Assembly (NCBI RefSeq): GCF_021347895.1
Contig: NC_067117.1
Coordinates: 36,710,067 to 36,774,066 of the forward strand
Reading direction: 5' to 3'
Source: Acanthochromis polyacanthus
Lineage: Eukaryota > Chordata > Actinopteri > Pomacentridae
DNA: 64,000 nucleotides
Part shown: one piece after another, positions 54,160 to 64,000 of the stretch
Numbering within the stretch: position 1 is the stretch's first letter
Layout: each line of letters opens with the position of its first letter
Program-made: the position numbers and the translations under genes
Notes under the pieces: generated by a model
The model's input: the letters and a program-made list of their open reading frames with translations, nothing else
What the model was told of the DNA's origin: nothing
Databases searched by the model: none

Positions 54160-56454
54160 GCTAAAAGAACAAAGAAGATGGCCCTGAAGTAAAAGCAAGA
54201 TAAAAACACAGTAAAAAATAAATAGATAAATAAATAAATAAAAATGGCTAAAAATATGTCAGACCAAGCTAGATAAAAATGTGCCATCCATGAGATCAAG
54301 ATGAGAGAAGCAACACAAGGAATAACTATATTAGTTATATTTCAGTTTCTCTCATTTGTCGATAGCACGGATTGCTGCTGGTACAGCTGGATAGTTTCTT
54401 TTACTGACAGAATTGCTTTAAAAAATCCCTGTTTTAGAGCATGCTTCTATTTTTTTTTTAAAAATTCCATCTTTCATTTTTTATATTCGCCACAATGCTG
54501 CTCTAACTCTGCTTCATCCATCCATCTATTTTACATTTACTTCTTCTGAAAAAGGTGTTTTGAAAACCATAAAGCCCACTGTAACTTAGACTGTAACTCT
54601 GCAATAATCCAAATGAAGCAAACTAGACACTCTGAGTTGTTCAACTTGCTTGCTTTGACGTCAGCTCCGTACATAGTCACATACTTTGTAAACATGCCCT
54701 GAGCAGTGTCCTGCTTTTAATCACTATTATGGTCTCTGAGTATACCATCTCTTGCAGTGTTTCAGTGCTGGTCACAGAGGCAGCTGGTGCCTTTAAGAGA
54801 AACATGCAGCACAGGCCAGCCTGAAACCCATAAAAAAACTTCTCTCACAGCAGGTTGGTTTAGGGGCCGTGTCAGAAGCCAAGCACAAAAAAAGACATTT
54901 CAAACAACCTCAAAACTTAGACAGTACATCTCAAACTGCTTATGAAGAACAAAAATGATATTTAACAGCTCACCATGTGACTAATGCAATTAGTAGTATA
55001 TTCTTTGAAACAAATGACACCTAAGCTATAGTACATGTAAGAACTGAATATGTTTTGTTGTAGTACGAATTAATCATCATGTCAGCAGTGATTTACAAGC
55101 ATATTGAGATGTTCAAGATGAGATGCTCACAGCTTTACGGGCATGTGACCTATCATATGACAAGCTGGTTTTCTCATCTTCCAACAGCCATGAACTATTG
55201 AAACCCAAGAACATCACGCACCTATATAGGGTGGTGCTAGCTTGTGCAAATACTGTACATAAGGCGACAAGCATTTAGACATGTCTGAAATATAGGTTTG
55301 ATGTGTCTGCTTCACCAGCAACAGCACAGAGACCTGAAGGCAGCGAAGTCAGTTGGTCAATCCGTTATTTAGTACAACTTTGTGTCTTTAGTGTCTTTGT
55401 TTGTTCACTTTGAGGTATAAGAAGCTTGATAATCTAAAGTGACATCTGTAGAGTTCTTAAACCTTGGCCTGTTATAGATCAGAGACATCTGCACCGCTTA
55501 GGAAAAAACACATTAAACATTGTGTTCCATTTGAGCATAAAGAACTACACAGTCCACTGTGGGAATCAGCTGTACATCTAGCTGGTCTTGTGTCGAGAGA
55601 AGTGGTCCAGAGCATGCCGTTAAAATTCACACGACACTGGAAATATTTCATTTTAAGTGACAGATTTAGACACATTTACCCACCCAAAGACCACATCCAC
55701 AAATGGAAACAAATGCCTTCCCTGTTTATAAAAGAAGGTGCAGTCTACAATCAATATTTGGGAGTATGAGCTTCTCTTTACAAACAAACCACAGTACATT
55801 GAAACGCCTGCATTGTGTCACATGCGGAATCTTATGTTTGAACCTACAGTGTGATTAAGATGTCAAGTCCTGAGTCATGCAATAATAGATTTCAGGCACT
55901 GTACTGCAGCCAACTTCCCCCACAGTTAGTTTTTTTCCCTCTTTTTTTTCTTTGCAATCTGAAATTACAGGTCTACTGCTGTGTGATGGATCTGACAATC
56001 CCAACATGACTTCTTACATAATGTATGTCATTCAACTTTAATAAAAACAGCCTGTTGTTCTTGGCTGTTGGCACCTGTGTTAGCAATGGTGAAATAGCCA
56101 CCATTTGACAGAGTCAACCCCTACTCAGAAGGCCAAGATTAATTTCCAGTTAAAGCTGCTCTGTTGAAATTTTTGTATATCCAATTTCTGTTTACATTCA
56201 CTGTTATTCACAAAACATATTGTGTTTATTCTTGAGATCTCAAAAAATGTGTAGACTAAGATATTCAGAAATCTGATTTTTCTTAAACTTTAACTCAAAT
56301 ACTTTAAAAACATCAGTGCCATAGCAGGTTCAGTTTAAGTAATGCAACCAAGACCAGTCATTCACAATATTATGTCAGCTTCATTTAATTGTACATGACA
56401 CCATCTTTAACAGTCTTACAATTATATATTTCGGTCTAGTAATTTGTCTTCTTC
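54160..56454. other. Intergenic, no gene recognised
   Basis: It includes (AAAT)n at 54217-54243. A 101-codon plus-strand frame at 55464-55769 resembles nothing I know and lacks splice or start support. Confidence 0.4.
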
Positions 56455-56690
56455 TTTTCCTTTCGGCTTTTCCCTTCAGGGGTCGCCACAGCGAATCAAT
56501 TGCCTCCATCTAACCCTGTCTGCTGCATCCTCTTCTCTCACAATTTGATTCGCATGTTTGATTTGGCCAAAGTTTTATGTTGGATGCCCTTCCTGCCACA
56601 ACCCTCTGTATTTATCCGGGCTTGGGACCGGCACAATAAGACACTGGCTTGTGTCCCCTTGCGGCTACAATAATTTAACTGTCTCGTAAG
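56455..56690 (+). mobile_element. LINE (RTE-like) 3' tail
   Basis: CTTTTCCTTTCGGCTTTTCC then CTTCAGGGGTCGCCACAGCG, GATGCCCTTCCTGCCACAAC and GGGCTTGGGACCGGCACAAT form a widespread fish 3'-tail sequence of RTE-type LINEs, with no coding part. Confidence 0.65.
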
Positions 56691-57340
56691 ATTTCTCTAT
56701 ATCCCCTTAAGCCCCAGCAACACCGAATCCATGACAATTAATGTTCAGTCTATTTTAGTCAAGTGACATTTGTCATTCTAAGTTTAGTAATCATGTGGGT
56801 AATGAAAGATTACAGTGTACAAGTTGAGATCCCTGCTGTGAATGTAACTGACAGATAACAAAAATGTTAATTTGATAAGCATGAAATTGTTTTAGCAACA
56901 CGCCAGCATGCAGCAGCTTAAAGTGACAAGAAAAATTCTTGAATCATTCTAGCTTAAGCCCAGTAAGAAATTATATTTTAAGGTTAATGTAAAATCCTAT
57001 ACTCCAATTTACACCTAATCTTAAAGAGGATGTTGTGTAGTATGACAACCGTCAGCATACAAAGTGTCTGAATCACATGTGGACACCGATGATTACATTA
57101 TGTGCTGTTAACTGTATATTGAGTGTCTGCATTCAAACTATGGCTAAAGGTAACAGTTGGGAGAGCAATGAAAAGCATTTTTAGGCATCAAGATATTTGC
57201 TTTAGGGGGTTCTGGTGATGTCATCTCCCAGAATGGCTGCTTAGACTGATAGCTCTCTGGAGAATTTTGTAAAATCGTCCCGTACATGTATCAAACTTTC
57301 ATTTTTCTCATAATAACAGACGAGGGTTAAACGGGACGAA
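56691..57340. other. Noncoding; may include the L1-like 5' UTR
   Basis: No frame or repeat was recognised until the LINE ORF1 start at 57342. Confidence 0.35.
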
Positions 57341-57341
57341 T

Positions 57342-58438
57342 ATGGGGAAAAAAGATGGACGACCAAAGGGTGCCAATGAAGAAAGACAAAGTGAAGAAAA
57401 CTCAGCGAGTGCCTCGGAGGTTAGCAATGGCGCTACTGCTAACAAGGCCTCAAGCCTCCCTGATACATCGATAATGACTATATTAGAGGAGTTATGAGAC
57501 TTTCGTAAAGATTTCCAAGATTTCAAATCAGAGTTGATCACTGTAAACCACAGGACCACAGAAGCTGAAAGTCGTATTGAAAATTTTGAAGACCGAGTCG
57601 GAAATGTGGAGCAAGTGCTAGCTAAGATGCTAAAAATCATGAGCGAGCAAGAGAACAAGCTAATCGACCAAAGAGAGCAGAGCTCGCAGGGTGAATTTGA
57701 GACTGTACAATGTCCGCGAAGGGGCTGAAACCGGAACATCGATGGTTGATTATGTGGAGAAATTACTTAGGAACAGTCTGGACATTCCCCAAAGTATGAG
57801 ACTTGGCATTGAGAGAGCACACAGGGTGCTGGGTCCCTGTCCCAGGCCATCAGAGAATGGAGAGGAAAAGTCACGTTCAATAATAGTGGGCTTTGCACGC
57901 ATTACAACAAAAGAAGAAATTCTCCGCAAAGCATGGACTAAAAAGACTGTGCTCTGGGACGAAAGAAGAATATACTTTGATCAGGACTATCCCCCATCTA
58001 TCCTGCAGAAACGTAAGGAGTATGCTGAAGCGAAAAGAGTTTTGAAACGGCACAACATCCAATTTCAGACCCCATACCCTTACAAGCTGAGAGTGTTTTA
58101 TGAGAATGGAACCCAGCTGTACCAGTCAGCGGAGGACGCAACTACAGATATGATCGCCCAGCAACACGGTCTCACGGGGATTCGTGAAACTGTTACGTAA
58201 ATTTTTTGTTTCTTTTTCGTGCGCACCAACACGATTTCGTCATGTTTTTCGTGCCGCTCACCACGAAATGTTTTTCGTGTTGCTCACAACGAAACCCGCT
58301 GTGGTAATCACAGCTGAAAGTGGTTTATACCAGCGGATTCATGACGATCTAAGCTGTCCATCGGCGTATACTGCTTGTGTGATCGCGTTTGCGGCCGCCG
58401 GCCGCCGGACATTCTTGAAATTCCTATGCAAATTGGGG

Positions 58439-58474
<36 letters not shown>

Positions 58475-58940
58475 TAAGTGTACCACCGGGTTATGGTTAT
58501 GGTTAGGGTTATGGTTAGGGACGATGTCATGCAAAATATAGCGTTGGATTCGCCATGGTTTTACATTAAAAATATAATACACACATTCGTTTGAAATACG
58601 TTCTGGGTGGCACGAAAAGTCCGCCGTTTAAAATACATTGGTGCGCATTTCGTGGTGAGCGGCACGAAAAACATGACGAAATCGTGTTGGTGCGCACGAA
58701 ACCGAAACTAAAACTTACGTGACAGTTTCACGAATCCTCGTGAGATCGGGCTGGATCGCCAGGGGCCTGCCGGTTACCAAGGTAACAACGAGGGAGAGCC
58801 TGACGGAGCAACTGGCACGGTCAGTATGGTCAGCGGCCAGAGGACAACAGCGACGTGATGCTGGAGACGCACGTGAAAAAGCCATCTGGGAAAAACTACA
58901 GATCTACAGGAGGCCTACATCACCCGCCATTGAGCAATGA
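57342..58940 (+). pseudogene. L1-like LINE ORF1, broken by stop, frameshift and insertion
   Basis: ORF1p is an RNA-binding chaperone of L1-type retrotransposons. From ATG 57342 the frame gives MGKKDGRPKGANEERQSEEN, has a TGA after ILEEL, then a coiled coil (RTTEAESRIENFEDRVGNVE, QVLAKMLKIMSEQENKLID). A frameshift near 57690 leads to NLRLYNVREGAETGTSMVDY (RRM-like) and RRIYFDQDYPPSILQKRKEY (C-terminal domain). At ~58170 the frame is interrupted by a ~570-bp foldback insertion. The ORF1 tail (RDAGDAREKAIWEKLQIYRR) resumes at about 58830 and stops at 58940. Confidence 0.8.
58165..58742. mobile_element. Foldback insertion inside LINE ORF1
   Basis: Arms of ~100 bp (58165-58270 and 58640-58742) are inverted repeats. 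They share CTCACG(A/G)GGATTCGTGAAA, CGTGCGCACCAACACGATTT and CGTGCCGCTCACCACGAAAT. Between them lies a truncated third copy of the 48.5-kb foldback family (58298-58440: CTGAAAGTGGTTTATACC, CATCGGCGTATA), a 33-base A-run at 58440-58472 and GGTTATGGTTAGGG repeats. No clear target duplication was found. Confidence 0.65.
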
Positions 58941-59269
58941 AGACTTGAGGTTTGTTTATGACACAATGTTTGGGAATTAAAATATTACCCATCTTCTCTT
59001 TCCAATAAATGAGGACTAAAATCAGAGAGATATGTGACTTATGGTAACGAAAGAGTGGACACAGAGCTGCCTTAGGGGCCCTCTTTCCTTCGAGAGAAGA
59101 GGCTCTCCCCTACTTTTTGACGGTTTTTCCACCTTATTACAGGGTCATTTAGAAGAGATCCCTACCTTGGAATCACATTTTTACCGCCCGGCAAAACATC
59201 GTTTTCCGGAAGGTATTGTTTTCAGCTGCATGGTCTTGCTTGCTTGTCTGTAACAATTTGGTTTCCGCG

Positions 59270-59430
59270 CGATAACTCGATAAAATATTGATGTAGCCTC
59301 ACCATATTTGGTACACAGGTGTACTATAACAAGACACAGGTCAAGTTTACATTTGGTGACCTTGACCTCATTTTCAAGGTCACAGGGGTCACCTTTGTCG
59401 CCGGGCGGTCCAAGTTTGGTAAAACTTCTT
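59270..59430. repeat. Dispersed fish repeat between ORF1 and ORF2
   Basis: The CTTGACCTCATTTTCAAGGT and CACAGGGGTCACCTTTGTCG blocks with CACCATATTTGGTACACAGG are a commonly dispersed noncoding fish repeat. It was apparently inserted between the LINE frames, together with unrelated sequence at 59040-59270. Confidence 0.5.
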
Positions 59431-59556
59431 GTTGTGTTTTTATTTTTTATTGTTTCCGCTGTTGCGGCCGTGTTTTTTGTTTAGAGTTCTTGATCATTCA
59501 GGGAGTTGACCATTTACTTAAGCACTATGCCACGCTGTATTTTGGGTTTGTAAGTT

Positions 59557-61180
59557 ATGAATAATGACCAGATAAAAATTATTTCATTTAATGTGAATGG
59601 GCTAACTAATCCGGTGAAAAGTTGTAGAATCCTAACCAAAGTTAAAAAAAAGACCAAGCTCAAGTGGTATACTTTCAAGAAACCCATTTAAATGATGATG
59701 AACATGAAAAACTAAAGAGGATGGGATTTACAAGCATGTTTTGTTCTTCATATAAATCTGGTCGCAGGCGTGGTGTGGTGATCCTTATTTCAAATAAACT
59801 GAATTTTGAAAAAACTTTTGAATTAAAAGACAAAGAGGGAAGGTTTATACTAGTTAGAGGTAGTATAGATGGTAATTTAGTTACTTTTATGAATGTTTAT
59901 GTGCCTCCAGGGAGCGATCAAAATTTTTATCAAAAAATCATAAATATACTTGTCACTGAAACAGTAGGTTTTCTGATATGTGGTGGAGATCTAAACATTC
60001 GTCTGCGGCCAGAACTCGATAGCTCGAATGGGAAAGTACTAGATTCAAGCACTTTACATGTGAACGTACGCGCACTTTTTGAAGAGGTTGGTCTCATTGA
60101 TATATGGAGGGATCTTTATCCTAGGAGGCGAGATTACTCCCATTACTCGGTTCCACATTCCCTTTATACAAGAATAGATTACTTTATAACTTTTTTGAAA
60201 GACAAAGACAGAATTCAGACATGTGACATGGGGACAATAGATGTAAGTGATCATGAGCCTTTATATTTAATAGTAAATTTAAATATGAGTCCCCAAAACA
60301 ATTACATGGAAACTGAATTCAAGTTTACTAAAAGATACTAATTTTAAGGAACAAATGAAAAAAGAAATACAAGACTTCCTCGATATCAACGATAATGGAG
60401 AGGTCTCACCTCCTATACTTTGGGATACATTAAAAGTTGTAATAAGAGGGAAAATCATTGCAATAGCCTCATATAAGAAAAAATTAAGAAATAGAACATT
60501 GGAGGAATTACAAAACAAACTAAATGAATTAGAAAATAAACATAAAAAGTCTGTAACACAGAGTACTTTTGAAGAAATAAGAGAGATTAGAAAAGAAGTA
60601 AACAATTTAACAACCCAAAATATAAAGAAAAAAATTAATGTTTCTTAAAAATACTATGAAAGTGGGTCAAAGTCAATGAAAATACGAGCATGGAAATTAA
60701 AAAAGAAGATTTCTGAAAATACAGTAAATACAATTAGAGATCCTCAAACACAACAGATAAAGAATAAACTCCAAAACATACATAGAGCCTTTGAATTATA
60801 TTATAAATCCTTGTATTCAAAAGTCTCTGGGGGGAATGATAATAAAATTGACATTTTTTTATATTCACTAAATCTACCAACTCTCACTGAAGAACAAAAT
60901 AAAAAATTAGCTGCGGATATATCAGAAGTAGAGCTTAGAAAAGCTATTGGTTGACTAAAATCAAATAAATCACCAGGTTCAGATGGCTATATGGCTGAGT
61001 GGTATAAAGAATTAAAATCCGAGTTGATCCCTGTATTACTTTCTAAATTTAATTGGGTTTTGAAAAAGGCACAAATACCTCCAAGTTGGAATGAGGCAAT
61101 TATCACAGCAATACCAAAGGAAGGCAAAGAAAAAACCAAATGCGCTTCGTACAGACCAATATCAGTTCTTAACATAGATT
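59557..61180 (+). pseudogene. L1-like LINE ORF2 (endonuclease and N-terminal RT), truncated
   Basis: From ATG 59557: KIISFNVNGLTNPVKS (endonuclease motif), a frameshift near 59655, then QETHLNDDEHEKLKRMGFTS, GGDLNIRLRPELDSS, YTRIDYFITF and IDVSDHEPLYL. These carry the N, E, D-N and SDH residues of an AP-like endonuclease. After another shift and a stop near 60342, the linker (60355-60954) is Lys/Asn rich. RT motifs 1-2 follow after a TGA ([38 protein letters not shown]). The frame is cut at 61180 by a Tc1 element before the YxDD site, so no polymerase core remains. Confidence 0.82.
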
Positions 61181-61181
61181 A

Positions 61182-61509
61182 TACACACGTGGACAAAATT
61201 GTTGGTACCCCTCAGTTAAAGAAGGAAAAACCCACAATTCTCACTGAAATCACTTGAAACTCACAAAAGTAACAATAAATAAAAATTTATTGAAAATTAA
61301 ATAATCAAAAACAGCCATTACTTTTGAATTGTTGATTAACATAATTATTTAAAAAAACAAACTAATGAAATAGGCCTGGACAAAAATGATGGTACCTCTA
61401 TAAAAGATTGAAAACTATTTGACCAGAGTGACATGATTAACTCAGGTGTGTCATTTAATTGACATCACAGGTGTTTCCAAACTCATAATCAGTCAGTCTG
61501 CCTATTTAA
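61182..61509 (+). mobile_element. Tc1-like element, 5' end only
   Basis: CACACGTGGACAAAATTGTT then GGTACCCCTCAGTTAAAGAA is a typical fish Tc1 terminal inverted repeat. It is preceded by TA, and its inner copy of the same signal (CTGGACAAAAATGATGGTAC) is at 61377-61396. The element is interrupted at TTAA (61506-61509) by piggyBac. The transposase and right end lie outside the window or are lost. Confidence 0.75.
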
Positions 61510-64000
61510 CCCTTTATAGGGCACTCATTGAAATACTTAGAAATTTAAAATTTCAATCCTGGAGTGTTATTGGTGGATATAAGAGGACATTTTTTCTTTT
61601 TTGACTTTTTAAAAAAGTTTCAGATTTAGGCTGCAAATCAAAGTCAAAGAAGTTACCATATACGGTTCCTCGTCAGCCTAGGGTAAAAAAAAATCCAAAT
61701 AATATGTGAATAAATTATTGTAAAAAATACACTTATAAAGATGAACATTTATTTCCAAATCACCAGGTAGACATATGTTTTACAGAACTTATGACACTTG
61801 TGTCAAAATATCACGCACACGATACAGTGCAAAAACAACGGCAGTAAGTTACTGCATGTAACCAAAAAATAGTGAGAGCAATTTCAAACTCTTTATGTAA
61901 ACATTGTCAGGAACACAAATAAGTGCACTTTCCAAAATATCCACTTATCTCACAACTTGTAAACATCAACCTCAGCAACATAAGAATGCAATCATACAGA
62001 AACCTGCTTTCAAACAAGACGACTCTGATCACCTGTCAAAAATCAATTATAGTCCAGTCACTTAGGCAACTGCTTCATGGTACGTTATGAAGCAGTTGCG
62101 GTCAGCATTGAGGCACAGGTGGACCTTACAGACTCTGCAGAGGATGTTTGACCTCAAGATGTGTCCCTTCCTGCTGCAGTGCTTGCAGGTCTGGCGGGTG
62201 GTGTAGAGAGGAGCATGGAAAAGGGACAGGTCAAACCGAACAAAATCATCCGGGGTGTGGCTACGGTGTCCCCTCACAGGCTTAGGAACATCGACAGAGG
62301 TGCTGAGGCTTACTTGAGATGCTGAGCTCCTTCGTGGGCGAAACATGACTGGCCTCTGGGTGCTGGCAGACCTGAAAACCTGGATCCTAAAGTTCTTCAG
62401 TGACAGGCCATCCACACCAAGAGCCTTGCAGTCCCGCTTGTAGATCACCCAGGCATTTGTGAGGCTGACATCAATTGCATATGCAAACAGCCGCATGTAC
62501 CACCTCTTGGATTTCATGGGACTGCGGTAGAGATGAACCAGCATGTCACTCTTGTCAATTCCCCCCATGCTGGAATTGTAGCTTTTGATGACAGCGGGGC
62601 AGCTCACTTCCTCCTTCTGCTTGGTCTCACTGCAGTACCGGTGGACTGAGGACATGGGCTCCACTCCCATATCTGTGGACAGCAGAGTGACAGTCTTGTT
62701 GTCCTTCCATCTGAGCGCTAGTATCCCATCATCACTGGTGACATAGCTGTAGGTACCCCGAGGAACAGCCTTCTTCTCCATCTCCTTGATGGACTTGAGT
62801 GGAGGTTTCCCTATTCTGTTGTCCCTGGCTGTCCCTGTGTACCTGCAGTTCTTGTCCTTGAGGTACCGCACCAACTCCAGGCTGGTAAAGAAGTTGTCAG
62901 CAAAGATGGCCGTGGTGGTAGAGGGGGACATGGTACTAACCAGGACGGAGACTATCTGACTGGTGGCACCCAAGGTTTTTTGTTCAGGCATGAGAGGAAC
63001 ACCATGAGCTTCCAACGTAGTCTTTCCCTGATACAGCACCATGTCATGAATGAAGCCATCCTCAGAAGCTCTGGCAAACAGTTTGAATCCCCATTTGTCT
63101 GGCTTGTTCTTGATGTACTGCCTCAGGTTACCAGCTGTCTTGCCTTTGTAGGCAACCATGACCTCATCCACTGACTGCTTGGGGGTTTGTGGCTCCTTCC
63201 TGAAGACAGTATTCAGGAAGCTGAACAGTGGCCGGATCTTGAAGAATCGGTCAACAGTGCCAGGGATCTGAGTGTTGTCGTTGAAGTGGACAAGCCTCCT
63301 CATCAGCCTGAACCTCTTAGATGACATGAGATTTGCAACTTGAGGGACCCTGGTGTCCATTGCCCAGTAGTCATCAATTGAAGGCAGCTCAGCAATTCCC
63401 ATGTAGATCAGGATAGCCACAAAATTCAGCATCTCGTCTTCAGTGGTGGTGAAAGTGGTGTTAACGTCTTTCTGGGTTGCATATAAGTTGGTCTGGTATG
63501 TTATGTGCTCGATGACTTGGGGGCTGAAGTACCTGCTGAAGTACTCAAATGGAGTCCCAATGAAGTCAGGGGGAGAGTGCTGGTACTCAGGCAGGGGTGG
63601 GTTACTTAGGTCAACCATCTTCCAGGTGGTCAGTCTGGCTGTGGACTTTTTCTCTTGGGTGGGCCTCTTGGCCTGTGGTGCTGGCTGGTCATCGTCTTCA
63701 TACCTGTTGTTGTTGTGGTCATAAAGGTCGTCTTCATCGTCGTCCTCATCCTCAAGCACCTCCACCGTAGGCCGCACGCACCTCCGCTTACCAGAGGGAC
63801 CCCTGTCACTCAGGTCTGGGGTGTCCAGGTCGTGGCTGGGTGGTATGAAGTCAGGGTCTTCAATGTCATTGTCTCCGCTGTCAGAGTCCTCATCCTCACT
63901 GATAGCTGGGTGGGCTGGCACAACAACAGTCTGTGGCACAGAAGACCTCCTCTTCCCATAGAAGTACTGAGCAGACAGTTGCTGCAAAATAATGTATAAT
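61510..64000 (-). mobile_element. piggyBac element, 3' end to window edge
   Basis: The terminus CCCTTTATAGGGCACTCATT directly follows TTAA, the obligatory piggyBac target. It extends through a ~550-bp AT-rich 3' noncoding region into the transposase on the minus strand. The 5' terminus is beyond base 64000. Confidence 0.85.
62062..63987 (-). CDS. piggyBac transposase (PGBD4-like), long open exon
   Basis: Cut-and-paste transposase acting in the nucleus at TTAA sites. The 641-codon frame has no internal stop. It has an acidic N-terminus (residues 31-100, EDEDSDSGDNDIEDPDF) and a DDE core. Catalytic Asp are at D274 (QSVDEVMVAYKGKT), D364 (TTTAIFADNFFTSLEL) and D478 (SSMGGIDKSDMLVHLYR, with D481). 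The C-terminal Cys-rich zinc finger runs 601-632 (CKHCSRKGH, CRVCKVHLCLNADRNC). The frame opens at a TTG, not an ATG; the first in-frame Met is at residue 124. A splice-acceptor-like TTATTTTGCAG lies right at the start, so an upstream exon outside the window probably supplies the ATG. Intactness suggests a young or domesticated copy. Confidence 0.9.
   Translation of the reverse strand: MQQLSAQYFYGKRRSSVPQTVVVPAHPAISEDEDSDSGDNDIEDPDFIPPSHDLDTPDLSDRGPSGKRRCVRPTVEVLEDEDDDEDDLYDHNNNRYEDDDQPAPQAKRPTQEKKSTARLTTWKMVDLSNPPLPEYQHSPPDFIGTPFEYFSRYFSPQVIEHITYQTNLYATQKDVNTTFTTTEDEMLNFVAILIYMGIAELPSIDDYWAMDTRVPQVANLMSSKRFRLMRRLVHFNDNTQIPGTVDRFFKIRPLFSFLNTVFRKEPQTPKQSVDEVMVAYKGKTAGNLRQYIKNKPDKWGFKLFARASEDGFIHDMVLYQGKTTLEAHGVPLMPEQKTLGATSQIVSVLVSTMSPSTTTAIFADNFFTSLELVRYLKDKNCRYTGTARDNRIGKPPLKSIKEMEKKAVPRGTYSYVTSDDGILALRWKDNKTVTLLSTDMGVEPMSSVHRYCSETKQKEEVSCPAVIKSYNSSMGGIDKSDMLVHLYRSPMKSKRWYMRLFAYAIDVSLTNAWVIYKRDCKALGVDGLSLKNFRIQVFRSASTQRPVMFRPRRSSASQVSLSTSVDVPKPVRGHRSHTPDDFVRFDLSLFHAPLYTTRQTCKHCSRKGHILRSNILCRVCKVHLCLNADRNCFITYHEAVA

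Noticed and set aside
55464..55769. 101-codon plus-strand frame
   Set aside because: No homology recognised, no in-frame exon partners, and AT-rich surroundings; consistent with chance.
58485..58530. Interstitial telomere-like GGTTATGGTTAGGG repeats
   Set aside because: Only a few degenerate units inside a transposon insertion; not a telomere or fusion scar.
62980..63999. Plus-strand frames opposite the piggyBac transposase
   Set aside because: They are antisense shadows of a well-supported 641-codon gene.

Overview
The window is eukaryotic and, from its content, a teleost fish chromosome segment. It has spliced genes with GT-AG introns, vertebrate muscle immunoglobulin/fibronectin III exons, and a dense mix of fish-type transposons (Tc1/mariner, hAT, piggyBac, Ty3/gypsy, L1-like and L2/Rex-like LINEs). 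I see no bacterial features, CRISPR array, rRNA or convincing tRNA gene. Species cannot be fixed from the sequence alone.

Layout. 0-6.3 kb holds simple repeats, a RecQ-like helicase scrap, a 2.2-kb terminal-inverted-repeat (TIR) element with a promoter-like exon and a broken gene fragment, and a broken spliced integrase gene (minus strand). 7.0-16.7 kb is the one clear host gene: the 3' part of an igfn1-like muscle gene on the plus strand. Twelve downstream coding exons plus an acidic linker exon can be joined with consistent splice phases. The encoded order is linker-Ig-Ig-Fn3-Fn3-Fn3-Ig-Fn3-Ig, ending in a GC-AG intron and a five-base terminal coding segment. 16.7-27.8 kb is nested transposon debris: two Tc1 copies, a gypsy remnant lacking protease, an LTR-like block and LINE pieces. 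27.9-32.6 kb has a hAT element with perfect 8-bp target duplications. Next to it is a 3.6-kb TIR element carrying a spliced minus-strand DUF4806-type gene with one frameshift.

32.96-47.46 kb is the most striking region: six head-to-tail units of 2.33-2.65 kb, each ending in an A-run plus (TAA)n. Every unit carries many AGGTGGCGCT boxes, and each has at least one full match to the vertebrate CTCF consensus (11 in total). All point the same way, and YY1-like and ETS-like boxes accompany them. The array is followed by a five-copy ~105-bp minisatellite with a palindromic core. 48.47-50.08 kb is a large inverted repeat around a THAP-domain exon. 50.1-57.3 kb is mostly featureless apart from a second hAT element with exact 8-bp duplications and an RTE-like LINE tail. 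57.3-64 kb is a stack: an L1-like LINE (ORF1 split by a foldback insertion, ORF2 truncated), then a Tc1 5' end, then a piggyBac element inserted at TTAA with a 641-codon open transposase running to the window edge.

Functionally, only igfn1 looks like an ordinary host gene. The piggyBac transposase is the only long uninterrupted mobile-element frame. The candidate undescribed system is the tandem CTCF-motif array, with the gene-carrying TIR elements as runners-up.
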